A stretch of 64,000 bases of DNA, from assembly GCF_000004195.4 (NCBI RefSeq), contig NC_030677.2, forward strand, positions 58,472,222 to 58,536,221, read 5' to 3'. The translations under genes and the position numbers were made by a program. Under the pieces are notes generated by a model. The model did no database searches. It saw only the letters and a list, made by a program, of their open reading frames with translations, and was not told where the DNA came from. Each line of letters begins with the position of its first letter. Within the stretch, counting starts at the first letter, position 1. Shown here one piece after another: positions 48,593 to 60,090 of this stretch. Source of the stretch: Xenopus tropicalis (lineage: Eukaryota; Chordata; Amphibia; Anura; Pipidae).

Positions 48593-50176
48593 CTGGTTAG
48601 TAACCCATTGGCAGGTAACTTACATCCATTTTGAACAAGACTTTGCTACTGGGTTCAACTAGTTCTGTGGGTTTTTTTTCCTACCACAGGCAGAGTATAT
48701 GTACTGTGCCCTCCATGGTGTGCCCGGCATACTGTGCATGGGCTTCTGAAGAACATGGAGGATCTGGGCGTCCTGTTATGGGACAATAATTTACCTTTTC
48801 TTTCATCTAGGCTTTACTTTTTTTTTATCACATACAAAAATATTGATTATACAGATAAAATCAAATATAATCATTTAATTTTGAAAAAATAATAAAATGC
48901 TTTAAATATATCTTCTGAAACACGTGGTTGCTGAATTTATAAGAATCATTGCAATTCCCACACTTTTTGCACTCTTTTCTTTTAGCATAATATGCAAAAA
49001 AAACTCAGGTTTGTATAATATTTTGGCCCATTTTTTTCTTTTTTGTGGTGCAGTCAACCAAATCCAGAAAGCATGGATTCAGTGCATAGTGTTATTGCGC
49101 CGACTATGCACTGATTTGTTTGTGTACTTGCCAACTGCCCATTTGTCAGACTGAAATTCCATTGCAACAGAGGGACAAAGCTCACAGTGGAAAGTGGCCC
49201 TAAAAATATGTAGTTAGATTTTGGCTTGTTTATGTATGTGTCCGCGGCCCTGCCAAATCAGCTTATTTCCACTACTTCCTGCCTGTTTAAAAGTCCACTG
49301 ACTGGACACATAGGGAAAAGGATGGCTTCCTTCAATTCTAATCAGGAATTTCTACAAATGCAATTATTGTTTCCTAAGGAAATCTAGTTAGAAATGCAGC
49401 TGCAAAAAGCGCTCTTCTCTTTTCTCTTCTGTTCTGCATGCAGTGCACTTATAGTGCTGATAAAGATGCTTCAAGAGACTACTGCTGCAAAATTCCTGGG
49501 TTCTTATTAAGACTTACTGGAGAAATTAGTATAAAACATTGAAGCCAAAAAGGGCTCAAAGGGCATCATAGTCATGGAAACCATTTGATTATTATTGTCC
49601 CTTTTTTGAACCAGTTTACTCCCTACATAGAATGGCAGAAGTGCCTGCGTTTTGCACTGAACTTTGTAACCTAGCATGAGGTACACAGCATAGCATTGGT
49701 GGGCACAGCCCAGCCCCATACTTACTGCTTGCCCCATGCTGCGGCTCCCAAACGTGCAAATTTGACTGATACACAAGTATGGCCATACACAGATTTCAGC
49801 CACAGATTTTGTTCATTTAAGTGATTTGCCAGCTTTTTTGCCTGTGTATGTGCACAGGCCCACATCGACTCAGTGATATACCCACCTTTAGGTGTGCATA
49901 TCAGAAGAAGATCCACTTGTTTGGTGAGCTCACCAAATAAGCGACTCTTCCCATGTATGGCGACCTTTAGTTTGCTACAAGAGACTTGTCGCAATTTGTC
50001 AAGGAACAATAGCACCCATTTTTTAAACTTTGCACCCTCCAGTTTTCAAACAAGCCCTTGCAAACAGTTTGCAAATAAGCCAAGCCAATGAAAATAACAA
50101 ATCAAGCCAATGAAATAACAAATCAAGCCAAACAAATAACAAATCAACCCCATCTTCAGTTTATACAAATCTTTAG
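48593..50176 (+). other. Intron sequence, no gene recognised
   Basis: Mostly unique. A palindromic 'TATGGCCATACACAG ... ATGGCGACCTTTA' repeat lies at about 49785-49973, of the same family as 30502-30653. A short tandem run of 'aacaaatcaagccaatgaaa' units lies at 50085-50145. Confidence 0.6.
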
Positions 50177-50895
50177 TACAGGTATGGGACTGTTATTCAG
50201 ACTGCTCAGGACCTAGGGTTTTCCAGATAAGAGGTCTTTCGGTAATTTAGATCTCCATACTCTAGACTAAGGGGTACATTTACTAATCCACGAATCCGGA
50301 TCCCGAATGGGAAAAAATCGGATTGGAAACGAAAATTTTGCGACTTTTTCATCACCACGTTTTTTTTCCTATTTTGTGCAATTTTTTCGTCGCCGTCACA
50401 ACTTTATCGTATTTTGCGTGACTTTTTAGTCGCTTTCACAATTTTTTCGTATTGAGCAATTGTAAACGGCGGAATAACCAATCCGATTTTTTCGTGCCGG
50501 CAACAAAAAAGTCGCGGAAAATATACGATAAAGTCGTACCGGCCACGAAAACATCGCGGGACATACGAAAAAGTCGCAAAAATACTGATCATTACGAAAA
50601 AACGCATTCGGATGCTTTCAGTCCGTTCGTGGATTAGTAAATCTGCCCCTAAGGCTACTAAAAAATAATTTCAATGTTAATTAAACCCAATAGGATTGTT
50701 TTGCCTCCAATAAGGATTAATTATATCTTAGTTGGGACATGGTACTGTTTTATTATTATTATTTCAGGGAAAAAGTAAATCATGTTGAAAAACATAAATT
50801 ATTTGATTATAATAGAGTCTATCGGAAAACAGCCTTTCTGTTTCAGACCTTTTACGGATAACGGGTCTCCAGACCCCAACAGACCCCATACCTGT
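50177..50895. repeat. 'TACAGGTATGGGAC' frog repeat interrupted by a Harbinger-type element
   Basis: It starts tacaggtatgggactgtta, is split at 50270, resumes at 50650 with aggctactaaaaaataattt, and ends accccatacctgt. Apart from the insertion it matches the order of the full copy at 61063-61391. Confidence 0.85.
50271..50649. mobile_element. 379-bp PIF/Harbinger-type MITE, nested
   Basis: The ends GGGGTACATTTACTAATCC and the inverse GGATTAGTAAATCTGCCCC are flanked by TAA on both sides (50268-50270 and 50650-50652), the 3-bp target duplication of PIF/Harbinger elements. The whole interior is a long imperfect foldback rich in CGTA/TTTCGT/GTCGC words, unlike the surrounding CpG-poor DNA. Confidence 0.88.
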
Positions 50896-51189
50896 TTGTT
50901 ATACCTATTCATGAAGCAGAAAAACTGTCCATGCAGCACAGACTGCTATTTAGAGATCTTTCCCTGGCATACTGTAGGTATTGATGTTATCAATCAGCTG
51001 CAAGTGGTAAACAGGATATCCCAGAGCTGGGACATTGTCACAAATTTTAGCCATAGTGAGTAGAGTAGTTTAGCTATTGCTTTTTCCTGTTTGATTTATA
51101 CACTTACCTTCATATTACAACAATAAATAATAGACAGAGAGAGAGACCATCTAATATCTATATCTCACTGTTAAGGTCCTGAATATAAA

Positions 51190-51615
51190 TATATAGATAA
51201 ACAACAAATTTAAAAGTGCATCATGCAAACATTTATTGATTCTAATGATTTGCAAAAATTCAAAAAACAAACGGCACAAACGGCTCATCCCAGTGCCACA
51301 TGGTCCCCATACTTCCACCCTCCTTTCATTTTGCACCATTGGGTGCTTCATCAGAGGAAGTGTGGCATTCACAGATCATTTCCTTTATATACCCTCCGTT
51401 TATATATTATACAGCGTGCAGGGCCACAGCCACAACCCTGTATTAAGCATATAGTTTAGTATTCTCAAACTAATACTATGTAAAGAGCCACTCAAGCAGC
51501 ACAACAAAGTTTTGTCGTTTGGTATAGTATGGTTTGTTTTTTTAATTTTTGCAAATAATTAGAACCAATAAATGTTTGCATGTTTCACTGTTAAATTTGT
51601 TGTTTATCTATATAC
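51190..51615. repeat. Element with about 90-bp inverted flanks
   Basis: The left flank (tatagataaacaacaaattt, tgcaaacatttattgattct, aaaaattcaaaaaacaaac) is inverted at 51530-51613 with a few small differences. The middle includes gggtgcttcatcagaggaag. The layout of inverted flanks with a TTCATCAG word resembles Penelope-like or similar retroelement ends, but no coding part is present. It could equally be a DNA foldback element. Confidence 0.6.
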
Positions 51616-52191
51616 TTACCTTCATATTGCAATTCTTTATTGTGTATTTTCTATGTTACATTATTCCACATATTTATCAAGAAAGTAAAGCTCACCCCAC
51701 TTTGCCAGAGTGACATTGATCGTCTCTCTATTATGTTCTATGGGATTTTTAGGAGCATATTTACAAGTGGGTGAAAGTGAGAGTTTACCCCCTGATAAAC
51801 ACGCCTTTAAAAATGCAGTTTAAAAATCCTGGGCTGGCCAAAGGATCCATTTTATTGAAAACTCTCAATTATTGAACCATTAACTGTGTGGTAGTTCCCC
51901 TTACCATGTACACACCCAACAGATTTTCATCTTCTTAGTTGCAGATTATCTTAAATGTCTATTACTGTCTTATTTTGCCTAAATTGGAGACCGTATGGGT
52001 TTGCTGTCATACCCTTAAACATGGATATCCTCCTACGGCTCTTGAACTATAACTTTGGGATTCTGGGATTTGTGGCTGGCAGGTCACAACTTGAACACAA
52101 CTATTCTGAATACAAATGAAGGTGATATGAGTGATGAATTTATGTTTTAATTATAATAATTTAGTCAATTTGTTGTGCCTTTAATTTGCAG
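51616..52191 (+). other. Intron sequence upstream of finger 5-6 exon
   Basis: A repeat piece (aggagcatatttacaagtgg ... gataaacacgcctttaaaaa, 51750-51815) is related to pieces at 26262 and 45690. The rest is unique. Confidence 0.55.
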
Positions 52192-52369
52192 GATTTGAGT
52201 GTGTTTTCTGCAATTTTGTCTGCAAAACGAAAACAATGTTTGAGCGTCACCTTCAGATCCACCTGATCACCCGGATGTATGAATGTGACGTGTGCCATAA
52301 GTTCATGAAGACACCAGAGCAGCTGACAGAACACAAGAAATGCCACACAGTCCCCACCGGTGGGCTCAA
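52192..52369 (+). CDS. znf827: znf827 exon: C2H2 fingers 5 and 6
   Basis: Acceptor tttaatttgcag ends at 52191 and donor gtaagg starts at 52370. The 178-nt exon is phase 1 to phase 2. It encodes CVFC-X12-H-X3-H (core NFVCKTKNMFER) and CDVC-X12-H-X3-H (core HKFMKTPEQLTE), then TVPTGGL and the first two bases of a lysine codon. Failure to splice at this donor would read GGL-K-stop, because the intron begins g-taa in frame (TAA at 52371-52373). A transcript retaining the intron would therefore end cleanly after finger 6, without the C-terminal five fingers. Confidence 0.94.
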
Positions 52370-53595
52370 GTAAGGAAAGCAAGTACAAAACCTTTTCCTG
52401 TGTTTAGCACATGTAATGTCCTGTTATATTTAATGTGTGGGAACCTCAGTAGGAAACAGCACCCTCATAGAATACTCTTTCCAAACAGTAGCTCATTGAT
52501 ACCACATAAAATACTGCCTTGTAGATTTTCTTTCGGTACAATAAGGGTCAGAGGCATGCGCCTTTGCTTTTTTTTTTTTTTTAACTAAGGAAGCTAGATA
52601 GAAATAAAGCATATTCAACACATTTTATATCTACCTGTCTGAGGTAAGGGTGATGATATCCCTGCTCTAGCAATTGCAGGTACACTTGGGCTACATCATC
52701 CTATACCCAGAGCCATGGGGTGGGTTGGAAACCAAGGAGAAACAAGGATCTTATATATTAGATTGATTAAACTTGATTTCTGATTGGTCAGCTAGATGGG
52801 GGGGGGGTGCTGTGTGGCCCCTGTACAAAGCTATTGAATCTTTAATACTATAAATCAGTTTTTTACATAACCCAAATGAACATTACACACTGGTTCCAAG
52901 CACATTATTCTACACTGCACCCTGCCTTGCATTGTCTTTTAAAAGCCACAGGTCCATGTGCTCTGTTTCAGATATAATTCTCAAACAGAAAATTGTGTTT
53001 TGTTTCTTTTTCTAAAGAGGATGTTCAAACATGTATAACAATGTATATATTTATAATATTTGCAGAAATTTAAGGGGTTCTGGCAGTGTTTTTTTAGAAA
53101 AAAAAATCCACCAAACTTTGAATACATAATGATACCTTTTTCTTATTGCAAACAACTTAACCCATGCCAGGGGAAATACACAGCTGTAAAAAAATAATAA
53201 TAAAAATTATTTCTATTATAGTTAAGTATCTTTTTATGACAAGTGGCATTTTAAATGATTGAGGCCTAGGTTTCCATTTACACAGAATGCATGAGTAGTC
53301 CCAGTTACAAATATTAGCTAGTTACAGACGTGGCATAATGGCCCCTTTTCTGATTAGTACTTACTGATGCTGCAATAGACTTAAAAATATAAATGATGAT
53401 TTACAGAAGCCTGTATTAATGTTATGTTTGCTACATTATCACAACAATAACTTGCAGTTTTCCTACAGTCTTATCTCTAGTTGAGGTCACATGAAGCAGA
53501 ACTGTGCCCACCTCTGGAGTAAGGTCTGGGCACACATCCATGTAGTAGTCCACATTTGTAGTAATATTTGCCTTCTCATGTACTTGTTTTGCCAG
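52370..53595 (+). other. Last intron of znf827
   Basis: No exon seen. A T run (52568-52582) and a G tract (52800-52807) are present. The first in-frame codon after exon 52192-52369 would be a TAA stop, so retention truncates the protein. Confidence 0.7.
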
Positions 53596-54403
53596 GTGCC
53601 CATTCTGCATTTACTCTACAAACCGCCCCGCAGCCATGGAGTGTCACCTAAAGACACACTACAAGATGGAGTACAAGTGTCGAATCTGCAAGACAGTGAA
53701 AGCAAACCAGCTGGAGCTTGAAATGCACGTCCGGGGGCACCGTCTTGGGAACCATTACAAGTGTGACCAGTGCGGCTATCTCTCAAAGACAGCTAACAAG
53801 CTGATTGAGCACGTCCGTGTCCACACAGGAGAGCGTCCCTTTCACTGTGACCAGTGCAGCTACAGCTGCAAACGCAAAGACAATCTCAACTTGCACAAGA
53901 AGCTCAAGCACTCTCCACGCCAGACCTTCAGCTGCGAAGAGTGCCTGTTTAAGACCACGCACCCATTTGTCTTCAGTCGCCATGTCAAAAAGCACCAGAA
54001 TGGTGAATTAATGGAAGAAGAGAAGAAACTCCCAACTCCAGCTCCAAAAGAGGCTAAACCCTTGCTAACTGTTAATGACCCTAGGAGCCTTTTATCGCCT
54101 CTCTCTGTCATGTCTGCTTCCCAGGCTCTACAAACAGTGGCCATGTCTGCTGCCCAGAGCCGGGGGGCTGATACACATTTAGCACTTAAAGCCTTTGCAG
54201 TAAACGGTACCTCATCAAGCTTTGATAGGTACCAGAACTCCGAGGTTGCTCATCTCATTCCCTTAACTATGCTTTTTCCCAAGAACCATTTCGACGTCAC
54301 ATTCCATCCACCCCGACCTCAGACGGCACCACCAGGTGTCTCCACACCTAAGCACTCCTTCCTTGCTTACCTTGGACTAACAGAAAGGGCAAAAACTGTT
54401 TAA
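53596..54403 (+). CDS. znf827: znf827 last coding exon: C2H2 fingers 7-11 and C-terminal tail
   Basis: Acceptor ttgttttgccag ends at 53595. The first base completes the split lysine codon. The stop codon is TAA at 54401-54403. Five fingers follow: CPFC (core IYSTNRPAAMEC), CRIC (KTVKANQLELEM), CDQC (GYLSKTANKLIE), CDQC with H-X4-H (SYSCKRKDNLNL) and CEEC (LFKTTHPFVFSR). Fingers 9 and 10 are joined by the classic HTGERPF linker, and this cluster is the most likely DNA-binding part. A tail of about 135 residues follows, with a basic/acidic start (EEEKKLPTPAPKE), a Ser/Ala-rich segment (LLSPLSVMSASQALQTVAMS), HLIPLTMLFPK, a proline-rich patch and SFLAYLGLTERAKTV. The ATG at 53636 is an internal methionine, not a start. 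Confidence 0.96.
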
Positions 54404-57400
54404 GGGCAACCGTTGCTCTGTCTCAGATACCCAGCAGGTATACATTGCTGCAAAATATAGGTTTGAAAGGTATGAAAATGTGTACTGTATATCTCTAGCA
54501 AGATTAGTTAATGGGCTCTGTGTGTATACTTATTGCATTTACATAAAAGCTGCTTAATTAAATCTTCAGAGAGGTAACCTACTGCATAGTTCTACATATC
54601 AAAAAGGCTGCTTCCCCTTTACCTCAGCGCAGGCTGAATGCCCTGGAAGGATATAAGCGCTGGCACTTATGAAGTTACAGTTTCATTTTTTAAGAGAAAT
54701 GTTTTGCCCCAACAGTTATTGCCATGTGAGCACTGTAGTTTGCTCCACCTATTTTTTCTATCAACAAAATGTTGATAAATGTAATTTAATCCATTAGTGA
54801 CCATGGCCACTTTAACTCTGCTCGTGCCATTGCAGAGTAAATGGCAGTTCTGGGATTTACAATGTATTTATGTGCCACGCTGGCACAGAGTATACAGAAA
54901 TATATGTACATTGTGTGGTTTATATGTTTAGCCAAAATGGTTTCCAGTGGAAGTATATTTATTAGGTTTTCCATGTATATACTATATATTTAGATTCTAT
55001 ACAAACAACACACCCCCAGAAAAACCCCAATATTTATTTAAAAAAAAAAACAAACACGCACAGCCATGCTCTGACATCCTATTGTTTAGCCTCTTCCTAC
55101 AATATTTTCACATCCTAAACATTTCATTATTATGCCAAAGCCAATAGGACTATTACATGCACTTCTGGGTCTTTGGCTGCCAAAGTTCAAATGTTTATTG
55201 TATAAAATCCAAATAGTCTCTTTTTTTATTTCTCAGAGTGGATAGCTGGTTTTTTGTTTTTTAAAGGGATACTGACCATTATGGAAACAATGTAACCTTG
55301 TCCCCACATGGGCCTGAGGCCACGGGGAGAGCATTTATGTCTGTAAGACAATTCTGTTTTTTGGGGTTATTGTCAGTCTATTTCTAACTGCTGCTGGAAG
55401 TCAACCCACAGATAGCTTTGCCCTCTGCACACTGCCAGGAGCCTGACGTCCATCTAAACCAACAGTCAGAAGCATAAAATGTATTCCCCTGAAGGTCAGG
55501 TCCTAGAAGGGGAACTGTAATTCCAGAAATGTCAGTATAAATTTAATAATTATAAAGTAATTATTTTCTATGATTAAAATAGAGATTTATAGCTTCTCTC
55601 TAATGTTACAGACATGCTGCTCTATTTGATATTTTTGGGTTTTTATCCCAAAACAATGGACATTTCAGCTGTTATTGCAACTACATCTCCTTGTTTGAGA
55701 GTTGTAGTTTAGTTTTACCTTATCAAATCAACATATTTTTGTGTATGATCACTAATCTGTCAGTGATCAGCATGGGGTATTAATGACCATGGCACACAGA
55801 TTTGTAGGTAACATGTTGAGACTTTGGGGGGGTCAATTTTACATTTTTTTTCACCAATTAAGAAAAAAACAGTGAAAAAACACAAATGAGAATATTCTTG
55901 AGAAGCATAAACAGCCTGTACCTTTTAAAGAAAAAAATCCACAAAAGCTGGCGAGGTTTAGTAGAAGTCAATGAATTGTCAAACAACTTTATTTATTTTC
56001 CACTTATTAAAACATTCAATTTTTTTTAGCCTCATTGGAAATGGATGGAATAATGCGCACAGGAATATTCTTTTGTATTTTTTCTCAAGAATTTGAGAAG
56101 AAAAAGTTTTGTCGCAGTTATTTTTTTCACATCCACTTTTTTTATGTGAATTTTCATAGATCTGCCACTTGATCTAGAAAAAGGTCAGTGAAGAACACTG
56201 TGATTACATAATGGCGATTATCTACTCAAAATGAATTAATCTTTGTTTAGGGGACAAAATCAACGTTCATAGAGAGACAAGCCACAAAAAAGTGTGGCTG
56301 AGACAAAACCCCCTGTGTGACATTCACCTGTTTCCCTAAAACACGTCAAATTATAATTACAGCTTTGATATTTCCACTGGACTAATTCAAATCTCCTTTA
56401 CAAAGGCTAAACCTTACATTCCTGCAGATATAAGAAGGGGGGAACAAATGAAATACACTGTATAATCTGTGCACAGACATCTTTGAATGTGGCAGATGAG
56501 ATAGGAAAAAGGATGAGGGCTTCTCACAAACTTTTGTATTCCTGCAGATTTCCAGAATGATGTAATGATTCTGCATGCATTTCATGAGCAATATTGTTAG
56601 TGTATGGTGCTGAGATTTGTAGTTCAAGAACTAACAGACAGCCACTGGTGGCTACATCTGTTGTGTTGGATTCAGTAAAAATACATGTTTCTAGAAAACA
56701 TGGAAGCAAATGCAAAGCACGGGGCCACATATTCATCCTTTTCAATAGGGGTGCACTGAAGGCAGAATTCAGTTTGGGGCTGAATACTAGCATGTTTAGC
56801 ACTGTTTTTGCTCAGAATTGGGGCAATTTTGAAAATCTTTTTCAAATTTGAATTGGCAAATTAGGGTTTGGTATTCAACCTTTCTGGATTTGGTGCATGC
56901 TTATTTCTCAGGGAAGAAGCTGCAGCAGCATCAGGGCTCTCAATACTCCCAGCATTCACCAATAAGTAATAGAAAGCAGCTAGATTATCAAATACTGGGC
57001 TAGCAAGGGCATTTTTTCCTTGTGCCCCAGGACCACTAAGAGCAGCCATTCTTTATACAGGTATCTCTGTATCGATAATGATTTATATGCAGGAAAGCAA
57101 AGTTTAAAGATTTTAGGAGGCAGATTCCATTTTTAGCATTTTAGTTAGTAACAAAAAAAAAAAGAAGAAGGGAAAATGTAGAAAATATGCAGTGGGTACC
57201 TTTCTTTTTTGCGACTGTTTTATCTTTAGAAACATTAATATTTTACAGTCCACTTAAAGGATTAAAAAGGGTTTGGAGAAATGCTGGGTATAAAGTACCC
57301 AGGCTAAACAAGGCAGTTTTGCACAGTGCTTAATATTGCACTTTTCCTTGTCACTGATTTACAGGCCAATGGTAGGGCATGATGTGAGTTTGTACAGCCC

Positions 57401-58625
57401 CGGGCTGTGGGGCTGACATATTAGGGCCACGGCGCACACAGCACTGGCATCTCTGCTACTCATGCATTTTCCTGTGCATAGTGGGTAGCGCTAATGTAAA
57501 TGCAGTGCGTGCCAATACCCTTTGAAAAAAATAGACAGACTTTGTTTTCCCTGTATCGATACTGTTTGCACACGGCATCTGTCTGATTAAAGATAAACAG
57601 ATCCACTCAAAAATATTTGACGGAAAGAAAGACAGACCATAAACTCACCTTGGATTTTATTAGGGTATTTTTTTTTGCTAGATATTATGGATCAAAGGGA
57701 AAGAAAAGCACTTTTTTTAGTAATTTAGCTCATTTTCTCTGTTTTTGTGTTATTAAACATTTGCTGTTACAGTTGAGGGTGGCCTTAAACCTCTCTAATA
57801 ATACTATACTTGTATATATTATTATTATTTTCTTCTTTACATACCTAACATTTAGGTGGCAGAATCTGCGGAGAAGGTTCATTCATTTTAATGTACAATG
57901 CTGAGCAGCCATTAATTGTCGTTAATGAAAAAAAGAAGTATATCTGAGGTGTTCCTGATACCTAGGTGTGTTTTGTGGTCACTGTTTGAGCTGTATTGTG
58001 TGACACACTTGCATTTAATGATAGTTACATGGACAGAGCCTGTTTTTACAGATATTTGGAATGAGTCGGTGCCATAGGTGTTTCATGTATAAAAATACAC
58101 TCCTATAAAAGCAGATGATGAAGAATAAATCAGGATATAATAACTGCCAGTTCCTAATGGGCCCCACGCCAGACCTTTAATGCAAGTAACTGACTTGCTT
58201 ATTCACATTGCGGAAGCCAGTGCCTATCTGCCCAGCCCACACTTCAGTAGATGCATCTTGGGGTTTTGTATCGCTTCCCACTTTTCTATAAAGGAAAATA
58301 AATGGTGCTGCTGTTAATTCCACCTTCATCTCCACCATTAATTCCAGCAGAAAAATGACAAGAAGTCCGAAATGATTTCTAGGCACCCATTGCCCATTCA
58401 CATATCCTTTCTAGACCATTGTATCTGGGTTTCCTATGGGAGAGCTTCTGCGCATGGCCTCTGTCCTACAGTTATTTTTTAAATATACTCCCCTGCTCTA
58501 CTTTGTTATTCCCTGTGCTTGGAAGCCGTTTCTTTACACAGTAGAATTGCTGCTGGTTACCTTAGTGGCTTGAGGATACATTGTAATTCAAAGACAGAAT
58601 AAAAATGTGTTTTGTACGAATGCAT
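54404..58625 (+). other. znf827: Probable long znf827 3' UTR
   Basis: The coding exon runs into about 4.2 kb with no convincing coding frame. ATTAAA-type signals occur early (54557-54562 and around 55574), AATAAA at 58124-58129 and 58297-58302, and the best AATAAA with a downstream GT-rich stretch is at 58598. The 3' end could therefore be short or long. The segment includes old frog repeat pieces (about 56750-56890 and 57410-57530). The extent is inferred; RNA data would settle it. Confidence 0.45.
58598..58603 (+). promoter_or_regulatory. Candidate poly(A) signal AATAAA for znf827
   Basis: AATAAA lies in agacagaataaaaatg and is followed within 15-45 nt by GT-rich sequence (tgtgttttgta, then ttgtttgtgtatgag), a normal downstream element arrangement. 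It is the last strong candidate before repeat-rich intergenic sequence begins at about 58.94 kb. Confidence 0.45.
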
Positions 58626-58943
58626 TAAGAATTTATTGTTTGTGTATGAGCTTTGAGACCTTCTCTCCCGGTTCACCAGCTTCTTTCCAAAATATAAGAG
58701 CAAAAATGTGTTGGAAAGAATATACATGAGGATTAGAGGCCTTGCTCACACTGAATTGGGCAGTTCAACTCGTAAGTATTAAAAGACTTAGAAGACTTTG
58801 TGGGGGACTTTGTGACTATGTGGGTTCTTGTTGCAGTCCAGAAACTCGGATCCCACCAGCTCTGAACCAGCTGAACAAATCCTTTGCATGTCTACTCATC
58901 TCCATGGTGTATTACTGGAATTCATGCCATTGTAGGACTTTCC

Positions 58944-59600
58944 TTAAAGGAAAAATATACCCCCAAACAATGCAGGTCTCTATAAAAAGATCAGACATCT
59001 CATATGTAAAACCTAAATAAACTATTTTGTAGGTATGTGCCATTGGGTAATCCTAAATAGAAACCTGCCATTTAAAGTATTACGGGCCGCCCCCTGTGAT
59101 CATATGATTTACGGTGTACACAAACAAGCCAAGGGCACGTACAGTATACATATTAGGCACATCAGCCAATAAATGGACAGAGCTCTGTCTTTTGGTGTCT
59201 CTCTCACACTACTTCCTGTTACAGTTAGAGCTGCATTATGTCCTGTCAGGTGATGTCTGAGGGAGCACACAATAGTGATGTGCGGGTTGAGAAATCCTCA
59301 ACCCAAACCTTACCCAGCCCGGCTTCTTCCCTCTATTTAAAGACCTGCCCCACAATGATATCACAAAAGGGACAGGGCATGGCGGGCACATTCCTATAGG
59401 CCGTGGGCAGGATGGCCAAGTTTGATCCCCTGCCTGACTCACGGGTTAACCTGCGGGTCCTGCAGGTATCGGGCCGCCCGCACATCACTAGCACTCACAC
59501 TATCACAAAATAGTGGCTCAAGGGAGAAGACGTAAAAAGGGCAATATTTACTGATGTAGATATTCCAGTTTGGCCAGATTCTCTAATAGCCAATTAATGA
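58944..59600. repeat. T2-like repeat carrying a nested hAT-like insertion
   Basis: The left end TTAAAGGAAAAATATACCCCC and modules gggccgccccctgtgatcat, agccaataaatggacagagc and tcctgtcaggtgatgtctg match the 907 and 47499 copies. It is interrupted at 59273-59490. After the insertion, gggcaatatttactgatgta and ccagtttggccagattct continue. A second partial duplicate of the same modules follows at 59600-59720. Confidence 0.75.
59273..59490. mobile_element. 218-bp hAT-like MITE, nested
   Basis: The ends TAGTGATGTGCGGG and the inverse CCCGCACATCACTA are perfect. The flanks gcacacaa and gcactcac agree at 6 of 8 bases, so the target duplication is weak. The host repeat resumes on the other side, which supports a real insertion. 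Confidence 0.8.
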
Positions 59601-59753
59601 GCAAAATTCAGTTTTTTACTCCCACACTTCTTCCTGTTAGAGCTGCATTATTTCCTGTCAGGTGATCTCTGAGGGAGCGCACAGCCCATCACAAAATGGG
59701 AAAATATGTAAAACAGTATCAAAACTAAATTTTTGTAAAATGGACACATTTTC

Positions 59754-60090
59754 AGGGCCAGAATCAGGGGTAGGCTGAAGAGGCACCTGCCTAGGGCGCA
59801 ACAGTGAGGGGGCGCTAGGCAGGTACCTCTGTTGCCAACCCTAGTTAAGGATCTCTTACCCCCACCGCTGATTTCCTGGCACTGCCCCCTCTGCATGGCG
59901 AATGCGCAATTTACGTTCTGTGCTCCCCCCGCATGTGTGTATTCATGCACCTGTTTGTGCACACGCGGGATGGGGAAGCAGCAGTGGGGGCGAGGTGGCC
60001 CGGCCGGGTCACATATGGAGCCTGGCCGGCTTGCCCGTCTCTGCACTTTATACATATGATAATGGTGGTGGATTTGCTGCCTCCTAGGGT
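59754..60090. repeat. GC-rich repeat fragment (CAGGGCCAGAATCAGGGG end)
   Basis: It begins cagggccagaatcagggg, an hAT-type end, followed by GC-rich sequence. No matching second end was found. Open frames on both strands have no domain. Confidence 0.45.

Larger units (their letters stand above)
1..58625 (+). other. znf827: znf827 transcription unit, 3' part (5' end outside the window)
   Basis: Ten exons on the + strand join in frame into one zinc-finger protein. I recognise it as ZNF827 from the QDIS/ASELL units, the FPCDVCGKVFGRQQ finger, the C-terminal five-finger block and the tail ending in SFLAYLGLTERAKTV. Exon phases (start-end) are 1-1, 1-1, 1-2, 2-1, 1-1, 1-2, 2-1, 1-1, 1-2 and 2-stop, so every junction is compatible. 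Mammalian ZNF827 is a nuclear protein reported to recruit NuRD/HDAC1 complexes, including at telomeres of ALT cells, through an N-terminal RRK motif, and to act with RPA in the DNA damage response. That N-terminal part is not in this window. The 689 residues here compare with roughly 1080 in the mammalian protein as I remember it, so about 390 residues should lie upstream. The 3' limit is inferred from a poly(A) signal. Confidence 0.9.
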
